8,534 nt of DNA. It comes from CAYQCE01 sp964415885. GTDB lineage: Bacteria > Zixibacteria > MSB-5A5 > JAABVY01 > JAHJOQ01. The notes under the pieces were generated by a model. That model saw only the letters and a program-made list of their open reading frames with translations. It was not told the DNA's origin and searched no databases. Below are positions 1-8,060 of the stretch, piece after piece; the first letter of the stretch is position 1, and each line of letters starts with the position of its first letter. The position numbers and the translations under genes are program-made. The stretch covers positions 1 through 8,534 of the forward strand of contig CAYQCE010000085.1 of NCBI GenBank assembly GCA_964415885.1, written 5' to 3'.

Positions 1-2779
1 AGAATACATACGCGATCAGGTAGACCACGTCATCGATATCAGCGGAATCGGAACAATCCACATCGGCCGTTTCGACCGGAACCGGCGCGGTACCACCGCC
101 GAATACGTAGTTTATCAGAAATACGATATCATCGATATCGACCGCCTCGTTAGCGTCAACATCGCCACACATGAACATCCTGCATTCATAGTCAACGATA
201 GAGAAGGCATCGACTGCCGCTTCGACGACCGATCCAGCGCTCTCATCCGAGACCTCGAATCGAATCCGGACGACGTTGTTGGGCTCGATATAGTCGTTGG
301 CCAGGAACTTGTGAACGAACCAGCCGCCATCGGCCTGGTCCACCGGTCCGACAGTCTCGACCTCGACCCAGCTCTGGCCGTTGTCATCCGAGAGCAGCAC
401 GGTCATTACATCCTCATGAATGGCTCCGCCGCCGCTGTTCGAATACCACCTCGCATACTGTATCAGCGGGTTGGTGCCGGTCAGGTCAAGACGCGGTGAG
501 GTCAGCCTGGTTGTGCCGTTGTCGACATCGGAATTGCCGGCAGAATTCCCGGTCAGGAAGCACTGGCCGGAGCCGTCAAAATCAGTAAGCGGATCGCCGT
601 ATGTGCCATCGCCCAGCGGAACTCCACGCTCCCAGTTACCATCGGAGGCATCTCCGGTCTCGAACCAGCCGGTGTTGATCTCGAAGTCATCCTCGAACAC
701 ACTCACGGCTTCCGTAGCCACCGCAACCGGATAAAATGATGCGGGTGCGCCTTCCGGATCGACCAGCATCTCGCCGTTGTCGGCCTCAACCTGAATGTAC
801 CAGCTCAGATCGTCGCCGCACTGAGCCGCAGGCAGCGTGACTGTGAACTCGCTCGGATTGGTCTCGGTTGCCGTTCCCTCGACAAACTCTCCACCGCTTA
901 CAGAGTAGAAGAACTGCATCGTTCCACCAACCGGTGCGGCAGTGCCGGACTGCAGATAAATCAGAAATTCTGACTCCTGCTCGGCCTGCACCCACTGCGG
1001 CTTGCCGTCCGGATAAACAAAGCTGAGCGCCGGTAGTTCGGGGCAGGGCATGCTGTGATCAGCAAATCCCGAACATATCTCGTCGAAGTGCGGCGTACCA
1101 TTGTAGATGTCGCCATCGTCGTCATCGAGAACGAGCCAGTCAATCACTATCTGCGGAGTGATCTGGTCCCCTGTGTGTAGCAGGATCGAATTGATTGCGA
1201 GTCCCCCGAGAATCTGACGATAGTCATCGGGATAGTTGACCTGAAGCTCATTTCTCACACTCCAGACGCTCCCGGAGAGGAGTCTGCCACAGTAGTGCGA
1301 CCCGCCACTACACGGATATTGCATTGTGTTCTCAGCAGTTCTCAACGGCACGCTGCACGCACCATAGAAACCGTACGCGAGACCCGGATCATCAGTGATC
1401 ATCATCGCGACAATATCGCTCATCCCCTCGCCATACTGATCCTGTCCGCTTCCACCGGAGGCGACCAGATGATGGCCGTACTCATGATAGATAACGGTCG
1501 AGAACGCCGTGTTCGGATGCCCGCCACCTGACTGGCAAAAGTTAATAGCAGAATAGTCGTACCACGCGTTCCCCGGGCAGTAACCGTCCGTGCGGTTGAC
1601 CACCACCGGGAAGTGGGTCTGATAGGCGATTACTGGATATTCCGGATTAAAGCTCAGTGCCATATTGCGGACCATATTGGCATGCAGGTAGCCGTTCACC
1701 TGAGAACGGATCAGCTCCGAATTGCCGGTGTTGTGCTCGAGGTTCGCCGGTCCGGGCGGTATGCCCTGCGTGACCACCAGATCCGCCATCCCGACCCAGT
1801 TCTCGATGTCGAAATACTGGCCCTCGAGGTTGGATGATACTATCACCTGGTCCGTACCCTCATGCGGGATCACGAAATCACCCATCGAATCAGCGTATAC
1901 CGTCTGGGTACCGGCCTTAATCTCGGCAAACGGAAGGCCGATCGGAACCTCATCGCCGCACTGCTCAGATAGAAAATCTTCTGTCGCGAGTCCGGAGACA
2001 TTGCCTGCTATGTCCTCGAAGATAATCCTGTTCTCGTCATAAAGTATCTCGCCGGTTTCAGCGTCCGTCACGAGGAGTCGCTTCTGATCACCATCGACAC
2101 TCCGTGCCTCCACTGTAAATGCCAACTCCGGCTCTGTTGATGAGTCCGGGTCACCTGCAAAGATCACCTGTTTCGGCTCGCTGAAGCGCTCGAGTGCCGG
2201 ATACGAAGATTGTATCATGATTCGTGACGCTGTGAAATTGACGGATGCCTTGTCGGCTCTGTCAAACTCGCCGACATTCTTGATCGTGGAAGCGGCGTGC
2301 ACCAGCGGATAACCAGGTTCGTTTCGCACGAGGAGCCTCAGCTCCGATCCATACACCGGGATACCGTCAATCTGCTGAAGATATCTCACCTGCGTAAACT
2401 TGTACTGTCCGGTCTCGGGGTCATACACAACCGGGATGACATCCTGACCCGACGGAACGATATTCCCCCGCACAAGCTCATCCGGATTTGCACCGAGAGC
2501 CCTGGCATATGCCAAGCGGAAATTCTCCGCCGCTTCGATTGCGCTCGATCCGCCACCGAACGGCTTGCCGTAAAGGGCTCGGATATCTCCTTCATCCGTG
2601 TACGTAACGACGCCGGGGTGATCGATTTGAAGTTGTGATAGTGCGCTCTCCACTTCGGCCTTGTCTACCGCCAGGGCTGCCACGGATAGCGCAATAACCA
2701 TCAGTGCAGTGAAGGCTGACTGCAGGATTATCCTGTTCAACCTCTTACGAATCATGCTGTCACTTTTCGAGGCTTTCAT
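1..2779 (-). CDS. Secreted zinc metallopeptidase (thermolysin/fungalysin-like) with dockerin-like tail, 3' end outside window
   Basis: The frame is open for 926 codons from ATG 2779 to the left edge, so the C-terminus is missing. Residues 1-37 form a signal peptide: basic start, hydrophobic core, Ala-Leu-Ala before the likely cut. Residues about 40-250 resemble an FTP/PepSY propeptide, ending in a D-A-E-T-G-E-I-L-Y strand. About 258-325 looks like a carboxypeptidase-regulatory-type beta domain. The catalytic part carries HEYGHH at 432-437 (zinc ligands H432 and H436, base E433) and GEGMSD at 450-455 with E451 as the likely third ligand, followed by an YNGTPHF motif common in related extracellular proteins. 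About 608-690 is Ig-like, about 699-868 a jelly-roll-like beta domain, and 872-926 a dockerin-like pair of calcium-binding repeats. It probably degrades extracellular protein after self-removal of the propeptide. Family assignment (M36/M4-like gluzincin) is inferred from motifs. A GGAG site seven bases upstream supports this start over ATG 2755. Confidence 0.88.
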   Translation of the reverse strand, partial: MKASKSDSMIRKRLNRIILQSAFTALMVIALSVAALAVDKAEVESALSQLQIDHPGVVTYTDEGDIRALYGKPFGGGSSAIEAAENFRLAYARALGANPDELVRGNIVPSGQDVIPVVYDPETGQYKFTQVRYLQQIDGIPVYGSELRLLVRNEPGYPLVHAASTIKNVGEFDRADKASVNFTASRIMIQSSYPALERFSEPKQVIFAGDPDSSTEPELAFTVEARSVDGDQKRLLVTDAETGEILYDENRIIFEDIAGNVSGLATEDFLSEQCGDEVPIGLPFAEIKAGTQTVYADSMGDFVIPHEGTDQVIVSSNLEGQYFDIENWVGMADLVVTQGIPPGPANLEHNTGNSELIRSQVNGYLHANMVRNMALSFNPEYPVIAYQTHFPVVVNRTDGYCPGNAWYDYSAINFCQSGGGHPNTAFSTVIYHEYGHHLVASGGSGQDQYGEGMSDIVAMMITDDPGLAYGFYGACSVPLRTAENTMQYPCSGGSHYCGRLLSGSVWSVRNELQVNYPDDYRQILGGLAINSILLHTGDQITPQIVIDWLVLDDDDGDIYNGTPHFDEICSGFADHSMPCPELPALSFVYPDGKPQWVQAEQESEFLIYLQSGTAAPVGGTMQFFYSVSGGEFVEGTATETNPSEFTVTLPAAQCGDDLSWYIQVEADNGEMLVDPEGAPASFYPVAVATEAVSVFEDDFEINTGWFETGDASDGNWERGVPLGDGTYGDPLTDFDGSGQCFLTGNSAGNSDVDNGTTRLTSPRLDLTGTNPLIQYARWYSNSGGGAIHEDVMTVLLSDDNGQSWVEVETVGPVDQADGGWFVHKFLANDYIEPNNVVRIRFEVSDESAGSVVEAAVDAFSIVDYECRMFMCGDVDANEAVDIDDIVFLINYVFGGGTAPVPVETADVDCSDSADIDDVVYLIAYVF

Positions 2780-2786
2780 TTAGTGA

Positions 2787-2790
2787 CTCC
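2787..2790 (-). promoter_or_regulatory. Shine-Dalgarno site of the metallopeptidase gene
   Basis: GGAG lies seven bases before ATG 2779. The in-frame ATG at 2755 has no comparable site, so this fixes the start and gives an N-terminus of eight extra residues ahead of the basic part of the signal peptide. Confidence 0.7.
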
Positions 2791-2843
2791 AGATTTAAGA
2801 AACAGTTCTGAGTATTATTCCAAACATTCCTGAGGGACGAACA

Positions 2844-2855
2844 TCACCGTGGTGA
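2844..2855. repeat. Short perfect palindrome in the peptidase leader
   Basis: TCACCGTGGTGA is a 12-base sequence equal to its own reverse complement except for the central GT pair (5-bp arms, 2-base centre). With the outer GGAC/GTCC pairing (2834-2837 with 2856-2859) it could be a bulged RNA hairpin, or alternatively a dimeric regulator site. It lies about 65 bases upstream of the start codon. No known operator is recognised. Confidence 0.3.
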
Positions 2856-3027
2856 GTCCTTACCGCATGCGACATTTGCGCAACAACGCAATTCATCCGA
2901 ACCGTTTAATGACAGTAATCTGATCGCTAATACAGATGCGAATGCAGGTACCCGGTGCACTGATCCCTCGATGAGTTTTTTAGTTCACAATGCAGATAAG
3001 AAGAACTAATTGCTTAATATGCCTTGC

Positions 3028-3057
3028 ATAATATAGCACGAATCACCATATTTGCAA
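3028..3057 (-). promoter_or_regulatory. Predicted sigma70-type promoter for the metallopeptidase gene
   Basis: On the minus strand a -35-like TTGCAA (3057-3052) is followed by the -10 candidates TATATT (3035-3030, spacer 16) and TATTAT (3033-3028, spacer 18). Transcription would start near 3021, giving a leader of about 240 bases before ATG 2779. It suggests that the peptidase is transcribed apart from the upstream operon. This is by eye against the E. coli consensus; promoter rules in this lineage are unknown to me. Confidence 0.5.
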
Positions 3058-3122
3058 GTTCAAACCTTTCAGTGGCTTCCATAGAGTAAACGCTCTCGAT
3101 GCGGAATTGTTCGGCGGGAATC

Positions 3123-3983
3123 TCAATCGGACGCAATTACTGCGTCGGAGATTGCAATGGAACGGCGAACGGCGCCGACGTCGTGCACACGCACTATGTT
3201 CGCCCCGTTGTGAGACGCAATTACCGACGCCGCTATCGATTCCTCGAAGCGCTTCTCCGGCTTGTTGCCGGTAAATGATCCGAGAAAACCCTTGCGGGAT
3301 GCTCCGATGAGGATTGGGCAGCCGAGATCGAAGAACTCGGGGATTCGTCTCAGAATCGAGAAATTGTTGTCGAAAGTCTTGCCGAAACCGATTCCCGGAT
3401 CGATTATGATCTTCTCCCGGGATACACCGGCAGAGACAGCGGACTCTATGGACTCGGACAGATATCCTTTGATCTCGCCGATCAGATCGTCATAGCACGG
3501 GTTAACCTGCATCGATTTCGGCTTACCCTTTATGTGCATCACGACTATCGGGACATCGTAACGCGCAGCGATTGAGCCGATCTCAGCGTCAAAATGCAAG
3601 CCCGATATATCATTTATCATGTCGGCACCCGCTTCGAGTGCAGCCTCGGCAACCTTCGATTTATACGTATCTATTGAAATCGGAATCTCGCTGCGGCCGC
3701 GGAGTTCCATTATGATCGGCAGAACCCGATCAAGCTCTTCCTCGAGAGGCAGCGGATCGGCACCCGGTCGCGTCGACTCCCCTCCGATATCGATGAAATC
3801 CGCGCCCTCCTCAATCATCCGCTCGGCTTGCTTAACAGCACTGTCGAAACGGATGAACTTGCCACCATCGGAGAACGAATCCGGGGTGACATTCAGGATG
3901 CCCATAACATAGGTGCGGGTAAAATCGAAAATTGCGCCGCGTACTCTTAGCGGCGCAATCTGTCTTGGTCTCGATTCTATCAT
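3123..3983 (-). CDS. folP: Dihydropteroate synthase
   Basis: FolP condenses 6-hydroxymethyl-7,8-dihydropterin diphosphate with p-aminobenzoate to make 7,8-dihydropteroate in cytoplasmic folate synthesis; it is the sulfonamide target. The 286-residue protein has the full set of family motifs: MGILNVTPDSFSDGG at 27-41, DIGGESTRPG at 65-74, SIDTYK at 103-108, MINDISG at 122-128, VMHIKGKPKSMQ at 148-159, IDPGIGFGKT at 194-203, IGASRKGFLG at 226-235 (pterin-binding Lys231) and RVHDV at 265-269. Length is normal for a single-domain bacterial enzyme, and nothing suggests fusion or truncation. The ATG lies five bases after the ftsH stop with no strong Shine-Dalgarno site, so translation is probably coupled to ftsH. 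About 25 residues precede the first core strand, which is typical. It is the last gene of the operon; the next minus-strand gene is 343 bases away behind its own promoter. Confidence 0.97.
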   Translation of the reverse strand: MIESRPRQIAPLRVRGAIFDFTRTYVMGILNVTPDSFSDGGKFIRFDSAVKQAERMIEEGADFIDIGGESTRPGADPLPLEEELDRVLPIIMELRGRSEIPISIDTYKSKVAEAALEAGADMINDISGLHFDAEIGSIAARYDVPIVVMHIKGKPKSMQVNPCYDDLIGEIKGYLSESIESAVSAGVSREKIIIDPGIGFGKTFDNNFSILRRIPEFFDLGCPILIGASRKGFLGSFTGNKPEKRFEESIAASVIASHNGANIVRVHDVGAVRRSIAISDAVIASD

Positions 3984-3988
3984 GGATT

Positions 3989-5956
3989 TTAGTTCTCGCT
4001 GACTCTCGTCGGCGACTCTTCCGGTTCCTCACCGGCTATGAGCGCATCCAACTCGGAACCGTCGAGCGTCTCCTTATCGAGAAGTGTCTCCGCGACCTTA
4101 CGGAGCACATCGATGTTGGTCTCGAGAAGCTCGAGCGCCTTCTTCTCGGCGCGCTCCACAATCGCCTTGATCTCGGCATCTATAAGCTGTGATGTAGCCT
4201 CGGAGTAGTCCTTGTAGCTCGCGATTTCGCGCCCGAGGAAAAGGTCGTTGCTCTTCTTCCCGAATGTCAGAGGACCGACCTTGTCGGACATACCCCACTC
4301 GCACACCATCTTTCGAGCGAGATTAGTCGCCTGCTCGATGTCGTTGCCTGCGCCTGTAGTGTAGTGATCGAAAACCAGCTTCTCGGCGGCACGGCCACCG
4401 AGCATATGCACCAGCTTCTTCTCAAGGAAATCCTTCGAGTATGTATGCTTTTCATCAACCGGCAAGTACGACGTCAACCCGAGCGCCATGCCTCGCGGCA
4501 CAATAGTAACCTTATGGACAGGATCCGAACCGGGCATCAGTTTCGCTACCAGAGCGTGCCCCGCCTCATGATAGGACGTGGTTTTCTTCTCCACCTCGGA
4601 AATAACCATCGAGCGCCTCTCGACACCCATCATGACCTTATCCTTGGCCTCCTCGAAATCCCCCATCGTGACCTTCTCATGATCTCGCCTCGCGGCGAGC
4701 AGCGCTGCCTCGTTGACCATATTCGCAAGCTCCGCGCCGGACATGCCCGGTGTCCCGCGAGCGATAACCTCGAGATCGACATCTTCACTTACATTGATCT
4801 TCCTGACATGAACATCGAGAATCCCCTCACGACCCTTGACGTCCGGCTGATCGACCACGATCTGCCGGTCGAAACGGCCGGGCCTGAGCAGCGCCGGATC
4901 AAGAACATCCGGTCGGTTTGTCGCGGCGATGAGAATTACCCCGTCATTGGATTCGAATCCGTCCATCTCAACGAGCAACTGGTTTAGAGTCTGCTCGCGT
5001 TCGTCGTGTCCACCGCCGAGTCCGGCGCCGCGATGACGCCCTACAGCATCGATCTCGTCGATGAAGATAATGCACGGAGCGTTCTTCTTGCCCTGATCGA
5101 ACAGGTCACGGACTCTCGAAGCTCCGACACCGACGAACATCTCGACGAAATCGGATCCACTCATCGAGAAGAACGGCACACCCGCCTCTCCGGCGACGGC
5201 GCGAGCCAGAAGCGTCTTGCCCGTACCGGGTGATCCAAGCAGGAGGGCGCCTTTTGGAATCTTGCCGCCGAGCTTCTGAAACTTGCCCGGTTCTTTAAGG
5301 AACTCGATTACTTCCTGGAGCTCTTCCTTTGCTTCATCGCAGCCCGCAACATCGGCAAATGTCACCTTCGGCTGATCCTCAGAGAGCAGTTTCGCCTTCG
5401 ACTTGCCGAACGAGAACAAACCCTTGGGTCCCCCGCCCGACTGCATCTGACGCATCATAAACAGCCAGAATACAATTATGAGCAGCCACGGCGCAAACGC
5501 TATGATTGCGGTCCAGCTAAACGGCTGCTCTTCGGCCCGAATCTGTACGTTCGCTTCTTCCAGACGTCTAACAAGAGTCGGGTCCTCAATTGGAAGCCTG
5601 ACTTTGAATTCGGTGTATGTTCCTGTTTCGCCGTTAACGATGTGCTCGTACGGCTGGCGGAACTCGCCGTGGACGTTGCGATCTATGATCACAACTTCTG
5701 ATACATTACCCGCTTCGATCTGATTGATAAAGTCGGGGTAATAGTCGATCTTGGCCACTTCAGTCTGACCGGTGTAGTATAGCTTGATGAAGAAGATCAG
5801 TACGATTACGATGACCATCCAGAAAAACAACGGCCGGGCGCTCTTCTTCCAGTTGAAATCGTTATCCTTGTCGTCCTTCTGGGGAGGCTTGCGACCAGCT
5901 GACGGCGGGCCTTTTCTCGACTCGTTGTAGAGCTTGCTGCTGAAAAAACTAATCAT
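3989..5956 (-). CDS. ftsH: ATP-dependent membrane zinc metalloprotease FtsH
   Basis: FtsH is a hexameric inner-membrane AAA+ protease that pulls out and degrades misassembled membrane proteins and some short-lived regulators. From ATG 5956 the protein has 655 residues, a normal length. A charged cytoplasmic N-terminal stretch (1-41) precedes TM1 (about 42-61), an extracytoplasmic FtsH_ext domain (about 62-146) and TM2 (about 148-167). The AAA module has Walker A GSPGTGKT at 241-248, an aromatic pore loop (FVEMFVGVG), Walker B IIFIDEID at 296-303 and arginine fingers in RPGRFDR (R358, R361). The M41 protease site is HEAGH at 463-467, with D539 in the GNDIEQATNLAR stretch as third zinc ligand. 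All key residues are intact. The start overlaps the hpt stop by 8 bases (ATGATTAG). In-frame ATGs at 5977 and 6016 and the longest reading from 6034 would run deep into hpt and lack a better ribosome site. Confidence 0.97.
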   Translation of the reverse strand: MISFFSSKLYNESRKGPPSAGRKPPQKDDKDNDFNWKKSARPLFFWMVIVIVLIFFIKLYYTGQTEVAKIDYYPDFINQIEAGNVSEVVIIDRNVHGEFRQPYEHIVNGETGTYTEFKVRLPIEDPTLVRRLEEANVQIRAEEQPFSWTAIIAFAPWLLIIVFWLFMMRQMQSGGGPKGLFSFGKSKAKLLSEDQPKVTFADVAGCDEAKEELQEVIEFLKEPGKFQKLGGKIPKGALLLGSPGTGKTLLARAVAGEAGVPFFSMSGSDFVEMFVGVGASRVRDLFDQGKKNAPCIIFIDEIDAVGRHRGAGLGGGHDEREQTLNQLLVEMDGFESNDGVILIAATNRPDVLDPALLRPGRFDRQIVVDQPDVKGREGILDVHVRKINVSEDVDLEVIARGTPGMSGAELANMVNEAALLAARRDHEKVTMGDFEEAKDKVMMGVERRSMVISEVEKKTTSYHEAGHALVAKLMPGSDPVHKVTIVPRGMALGLTSYLPVDEKHTYSKDFLEKKLVHMLGGRAAEKLVFDHYTTGAGNDIEQATNLARKMVCEWGMSDKVGPLTFGKKSNDLFLGREIASYKDYSEATSQLIDAEIKAIVERAEKKALELLETNIDVLRKVAETLLDKETLDGSELDALIAGEEPEESPTRVSEN

Positions 5957-6524
5957 CGAATTTCTTTTCACCTTCATATTTGAGCGCCGCAAGGTACGGC
6001 AAATCTCTGTATTTACCATCGTAGTCGAGACCATATCCGACTACAAAGCGTGCCGGAGCATCAAACCCGACATATCTTATACTAACATCGACCTCGCGAC
6101 GTTCTTTTTTATCGAGCAAAGCCACGACATCAATGCTCTTCGGGCCGTAAGCCCGGAAAGTGTTGTAGATATAATCCAAAGTCCGTCCGCTGTCAATTAT
6201 GTCCTCAACGAAGATCACGTATTCTCCGGCAATGTTAAGGCTCAGGTTCTTGGTCAGAATTACGTCCCCCGTCGTACCCGTATTCCTGCCGTAACTGTCG
6301 AGTTCTATGAAGTCAACCAGACAATCTATGGTGAGTTCCCGCACCAGGTCGGCAACGAACATGAAACAGCCTTTCAGAACACCGACTATGACCGGACGTC
6401 TGCCTTCATAGTCGACAGAGATGCGATCGGCGAGCTCGGAAACCCTCGACCTAATGGCCTTGTCGTCGAAGAGTAAATCCAGCTCTTCCGGAGTCTTCGT
6501 CCTGTATAACGTGCGCCCTTGCAT
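5949..6524 (-). CDS. hpt: Hypoxanthine(-guanine) phosphoribosyltransferase
   Basis: Hpt salvages hypoxanthine and guanine by transferring ribose 5-phosphate from PRPP, giving IMP and GMP in the cytoplasm. The 191-residue type I phosphoribosyltransferase shows VLKGCFMFVADL at 49-60 (the LKG PPi-binding loop), the flexible catalytic loop around DSYG...TGTTGDV at 76-88, the PRPP signature VEDIIDSGRTL at 106-116, and the C-terminal block VVGYGLDY...RDLPYLAAL that closes over the purine. These match the bacterial HPRT family closely. The start is uncertain: ATG 6524 is used here, but a TTG directly before it (6527) sits nine bases after AAGG, a better spacing. Either start lies inside the 3' end of tilS (74-77 bases of overlap), and the stop overlaps ftsH by 8 bases, so translation of the three genes is likely linked. 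tilS-hpt-ftsH is a widely conserved order. Confidence 0.95.
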   Translation of the reverse strand: MQGRTLYRTKTPEELDLLFDDKAIRSRVSELADRISVDYEGRRPVIVGVLKGCFMFVADLVRELTIDCLVDFIELDSYGRNTGTTGDVILTKNLSLNIAGEYVIFVEDIIDSGRTLDYIYNTFRAYGPKSIDVVALLDKKERREVDVSIRYVGFDAPARFVVGYGLDYDGKYRDLPYLAALKYEGEKKFDD

Positions 6525-7923
6525 CAAGTTTCACAACCTTGTCTGTTTGCCCGGTTACTTTCGCCTCCTCGGCAACTCCGATTCCTGCGATCCAGATAAT
6601 CTCCCCTCGGGATACGAGCAGCGGAATCTCCATGCGCAACGCACGCGGGATTTTCCGATCCGTGAAGATGTCGGAGACTTTCTTTCGTCCCGGAGCGCCG
6701 AGAAGATGGACTCTGTCTCCGGCCTTCCAGTTCCGAATCACGCAAGTCCTCTCAAGGCAGTCCGAATTGAGAAACACCGCCCAGTTATCGGAACTGTATA
6801 CTCCCACATTTGCATTATCAGTAATCTCACTGTCAACTTCAAGGTTAAACTGCTCCATCACGGTCGTTCCGGGCACCTCGATACCGGCTTCGAACGGCGC
6901 AGTTTCACGCTTGAAGACTATGAGATGATACGCTCCTCTCTCGACCGACACGCCTTCTTTCAAATCGGCGCGAGCGCCCGTTCCGGCTCCGGTGAGTCTG
7001 ATTGCGTTTTCGACAAGCCTGCGGTCGAGTGACGCTGCATTCCGGCTCTCCGTTGAGAGCCCCCTGTAAGCTCTACGAATCAATTCGGTCTGAATCAAGT
7101 TTTTCGTTTTCAAGAAATCACCGATCTCTATCACAATCTTGCCCAGTCGGGAGGTCGAAACCGCCTTTCTCCAAACTTCGGATACCTCGGCGTCGATATA
7201 TGCCGAGACCTCTCGAGCGGATTTTGCGAGATTGCTGACGCTCTCCACGATCTGCGGGTTGAATTCTCGCTGAAAGTACGGTATAAGGCTGTTGCGCACG
7301 CGGTTGCGGGCATAATCAAGACTCTCATTGGACCTATCGATCAGGTATGTCCGGCCGGCAGCGTTCAGGTAGTCGACAAGGTCGCTCTTGCGGCACTCGA
7401 TAACGGGGCGAACCACGAGCCCGCTCTTCGGGAATATTCCCGCCGCACCCGAGATCCCGCTGCCCCTGATTATGTGCATCAGCGAGGTCTCAACGACATC
7501 ATCCTCGGTATGACCTACTGCGATCCGGGATGCTTCCGTCTCGGCGGCAACAGAATGGAAAAAATCGAGGCGATAGTCGCGCGCATTTCGCTGAAAATTC
7601 CCCGATTTGAGCAACTCACGATCACGATCTGTCACGACGCGAAAATGAGCCTTGACGTTCAGCTCATCCGCGATCCTCCTGCAAAGGACCTCTTCGGCCT
7701 CAGAATCCGCGCCCCTTGTCCGGTAATTGACATGCGCAAGCTGAATCCGGAAGCCCATTTCACCGCTGAGCTCATGGAGCAGGTAGACCATTGCAACTGA
7801 ATCCGGGCCTCCGGAGACGGCACACAACACGGTCTTCCCCCGCCCGATAAGCCGGTAGTGCTCAATTGTCGCAGCGACACGCCTCACAAGCGATTCGGGG
7901 TCATGCATCGATAAATCGGTCAT
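6451..7923 (-). CDS. tilS: tRNA(Ile)-lysidine synthetase
   Basis: TilS attaches lysine to C34 of the CAU-anticodon tRNA-Ile with ATP, so that it reads AUA and is charged with isoleucine; it is normally essential. From ATG 7923 the protein has 490 residues. The PP-loop SGGPDS is at 37-42, LAHVNYRTRG around 62-71 (H64), GHTEDDVVET at 137-146, a conserved SGISGAAGI segment follows, and the YARNRVRN block is around N207. The C-terminal TilS_C domain runs from about 390 to 467, including GDRVHLLG and a KVSDIF...RKIP stretch. The last 24 residues go beyond the usual family end and are encoded within the overlap with hpt. The frame stays open upstream to ATG 8058, but the family normally starts about 20-40 residues before the P-loop, so 7923 or 7908 is likelier. 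Neither has a clear Shine-Dalgarno site. It is the first gene of the operon. Confidence 0.94.
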   Translation of the reverse strand: MTDLSMHDPESLVRRVAATIEHYRLIGRGKTVLCAVSGGPDSVAMVYLLHELSGEMGFRIQLAHVNYRTRGADSEAEEVLCRRIADELNVKAHFRVVTDRDRELLKSGNFQRNARDYRLDFFHSVAAETEASRIAVGHTEDDVVETSLMHIIRGSGISGAAGIFPKSGLVVRPVIECRKSDLVDYLNAAGRTYLIDRSNESLDYARNRVRNSLIPYFQREFNPQIVESVSNLAKSAREVSAYIDAEVSEVWRKAVSTSRLGKIVIEIGDFLKTKNLIQTELIRRAYRGLSTESRNAASLDRRLVENAIRLTGAGTGARADLKEGVSVERGAYHLIVFKRETAPFEAGIEVPGTTVMEQFNLEVDSEITDNANVGVYSSDNWAVFLNSDCLERTCVIRNWKAGDRVHLLGAPGRKKVSDIFTDRKIPRALRMEIPLLVSRGEIIWIAGIGVAEEAKVTGQTDKVVKLDARAHVIQDEDSGRAGFTLRRQGH

Positions 7924-7980
7924 CCAACCAAATTTACAATGACTCGACATATTTCCAAAGTCATTTGAAAACATTGGCAC

Positions 7981-7999
7981 CAAGACAAGCTTGGTCTTG
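7981..7999. repeat. Small stem-loop upstream of tilS
   Basis: CAAGAC (7981-7986) and GTCTTG (7994-7999) form a 6-bp stem with a 7-base loop containing AAGCTT. On the plus strand it is followed by only three T residues, so it is a poor terminator. It lies about 58 bases upstream of the tilS start, and a role in tilS leader RNA is possible but unsupported. Confidence 0.3.
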
Positions 8000-8060
8000 T
8001 TTAGCGTTGAAAAGGGCGTGCGGGAAACTCGAATTGAATCATCTCTTTGGAAATACATAC

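Larger units (their letters stand above)
2780..3122. other. Intergenic leader between folP and the metallopeptidase gene
   Basis: This 343-base gap is more AT-rich than the genes around it. On the minus strand it holds a sigma70-like promoter near 3028-3057, then a leader of roughly 240 bases. Within the leader I see a weak 7-bp inverted repeat (TTAGTTC at 3009-3003 with GAACTAA at 2986-2980) and a 12-base palindrome TCACCGTGGTGA at 2844-2855, enclosed by GGAC (2834-2837) and GTCC (2856-2859) on the plus strand. I found no GC-rich hairpin with a T-run, so no clear terminator for folP, and I recognise no riboswitch class. A 40-codon minus-strand frame (3134-3012) overlaps the end of folP; I do not call it as a gene. 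Confidence 0.6.

Noticed and set aside
2297..2638. Plus-strand frames opposite the peptidase gene.
   Set aside because: They are antisense to an unbroken 926-codon frame with signal peptide and peptidase motifs, and show no family features.
4364..4987. Long plus-strand open frame (207 codons) opposite ftsH.
   Set aside because: It is a mirror of the ftsH codon pattern with no recognisable domain, and FtsH motifs are intact on the other strand.
5957..6034. FtsH start 26 codons upstream, inside hpt.
   Set aside because: It would overlap hpt by 86 bases and adds residues that read as an out-of-frame shadow of hpt. ATG 5956 gives the normal length and a short stop-start overlap.
7924..8058. N-terminal extension of TilS starting at ATG 8058.
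   Set aside because: The extra 45 residues show no TilS similarity and lie upstream of the usual family start. ATG 7923 gives a normal distance to the P-loop.
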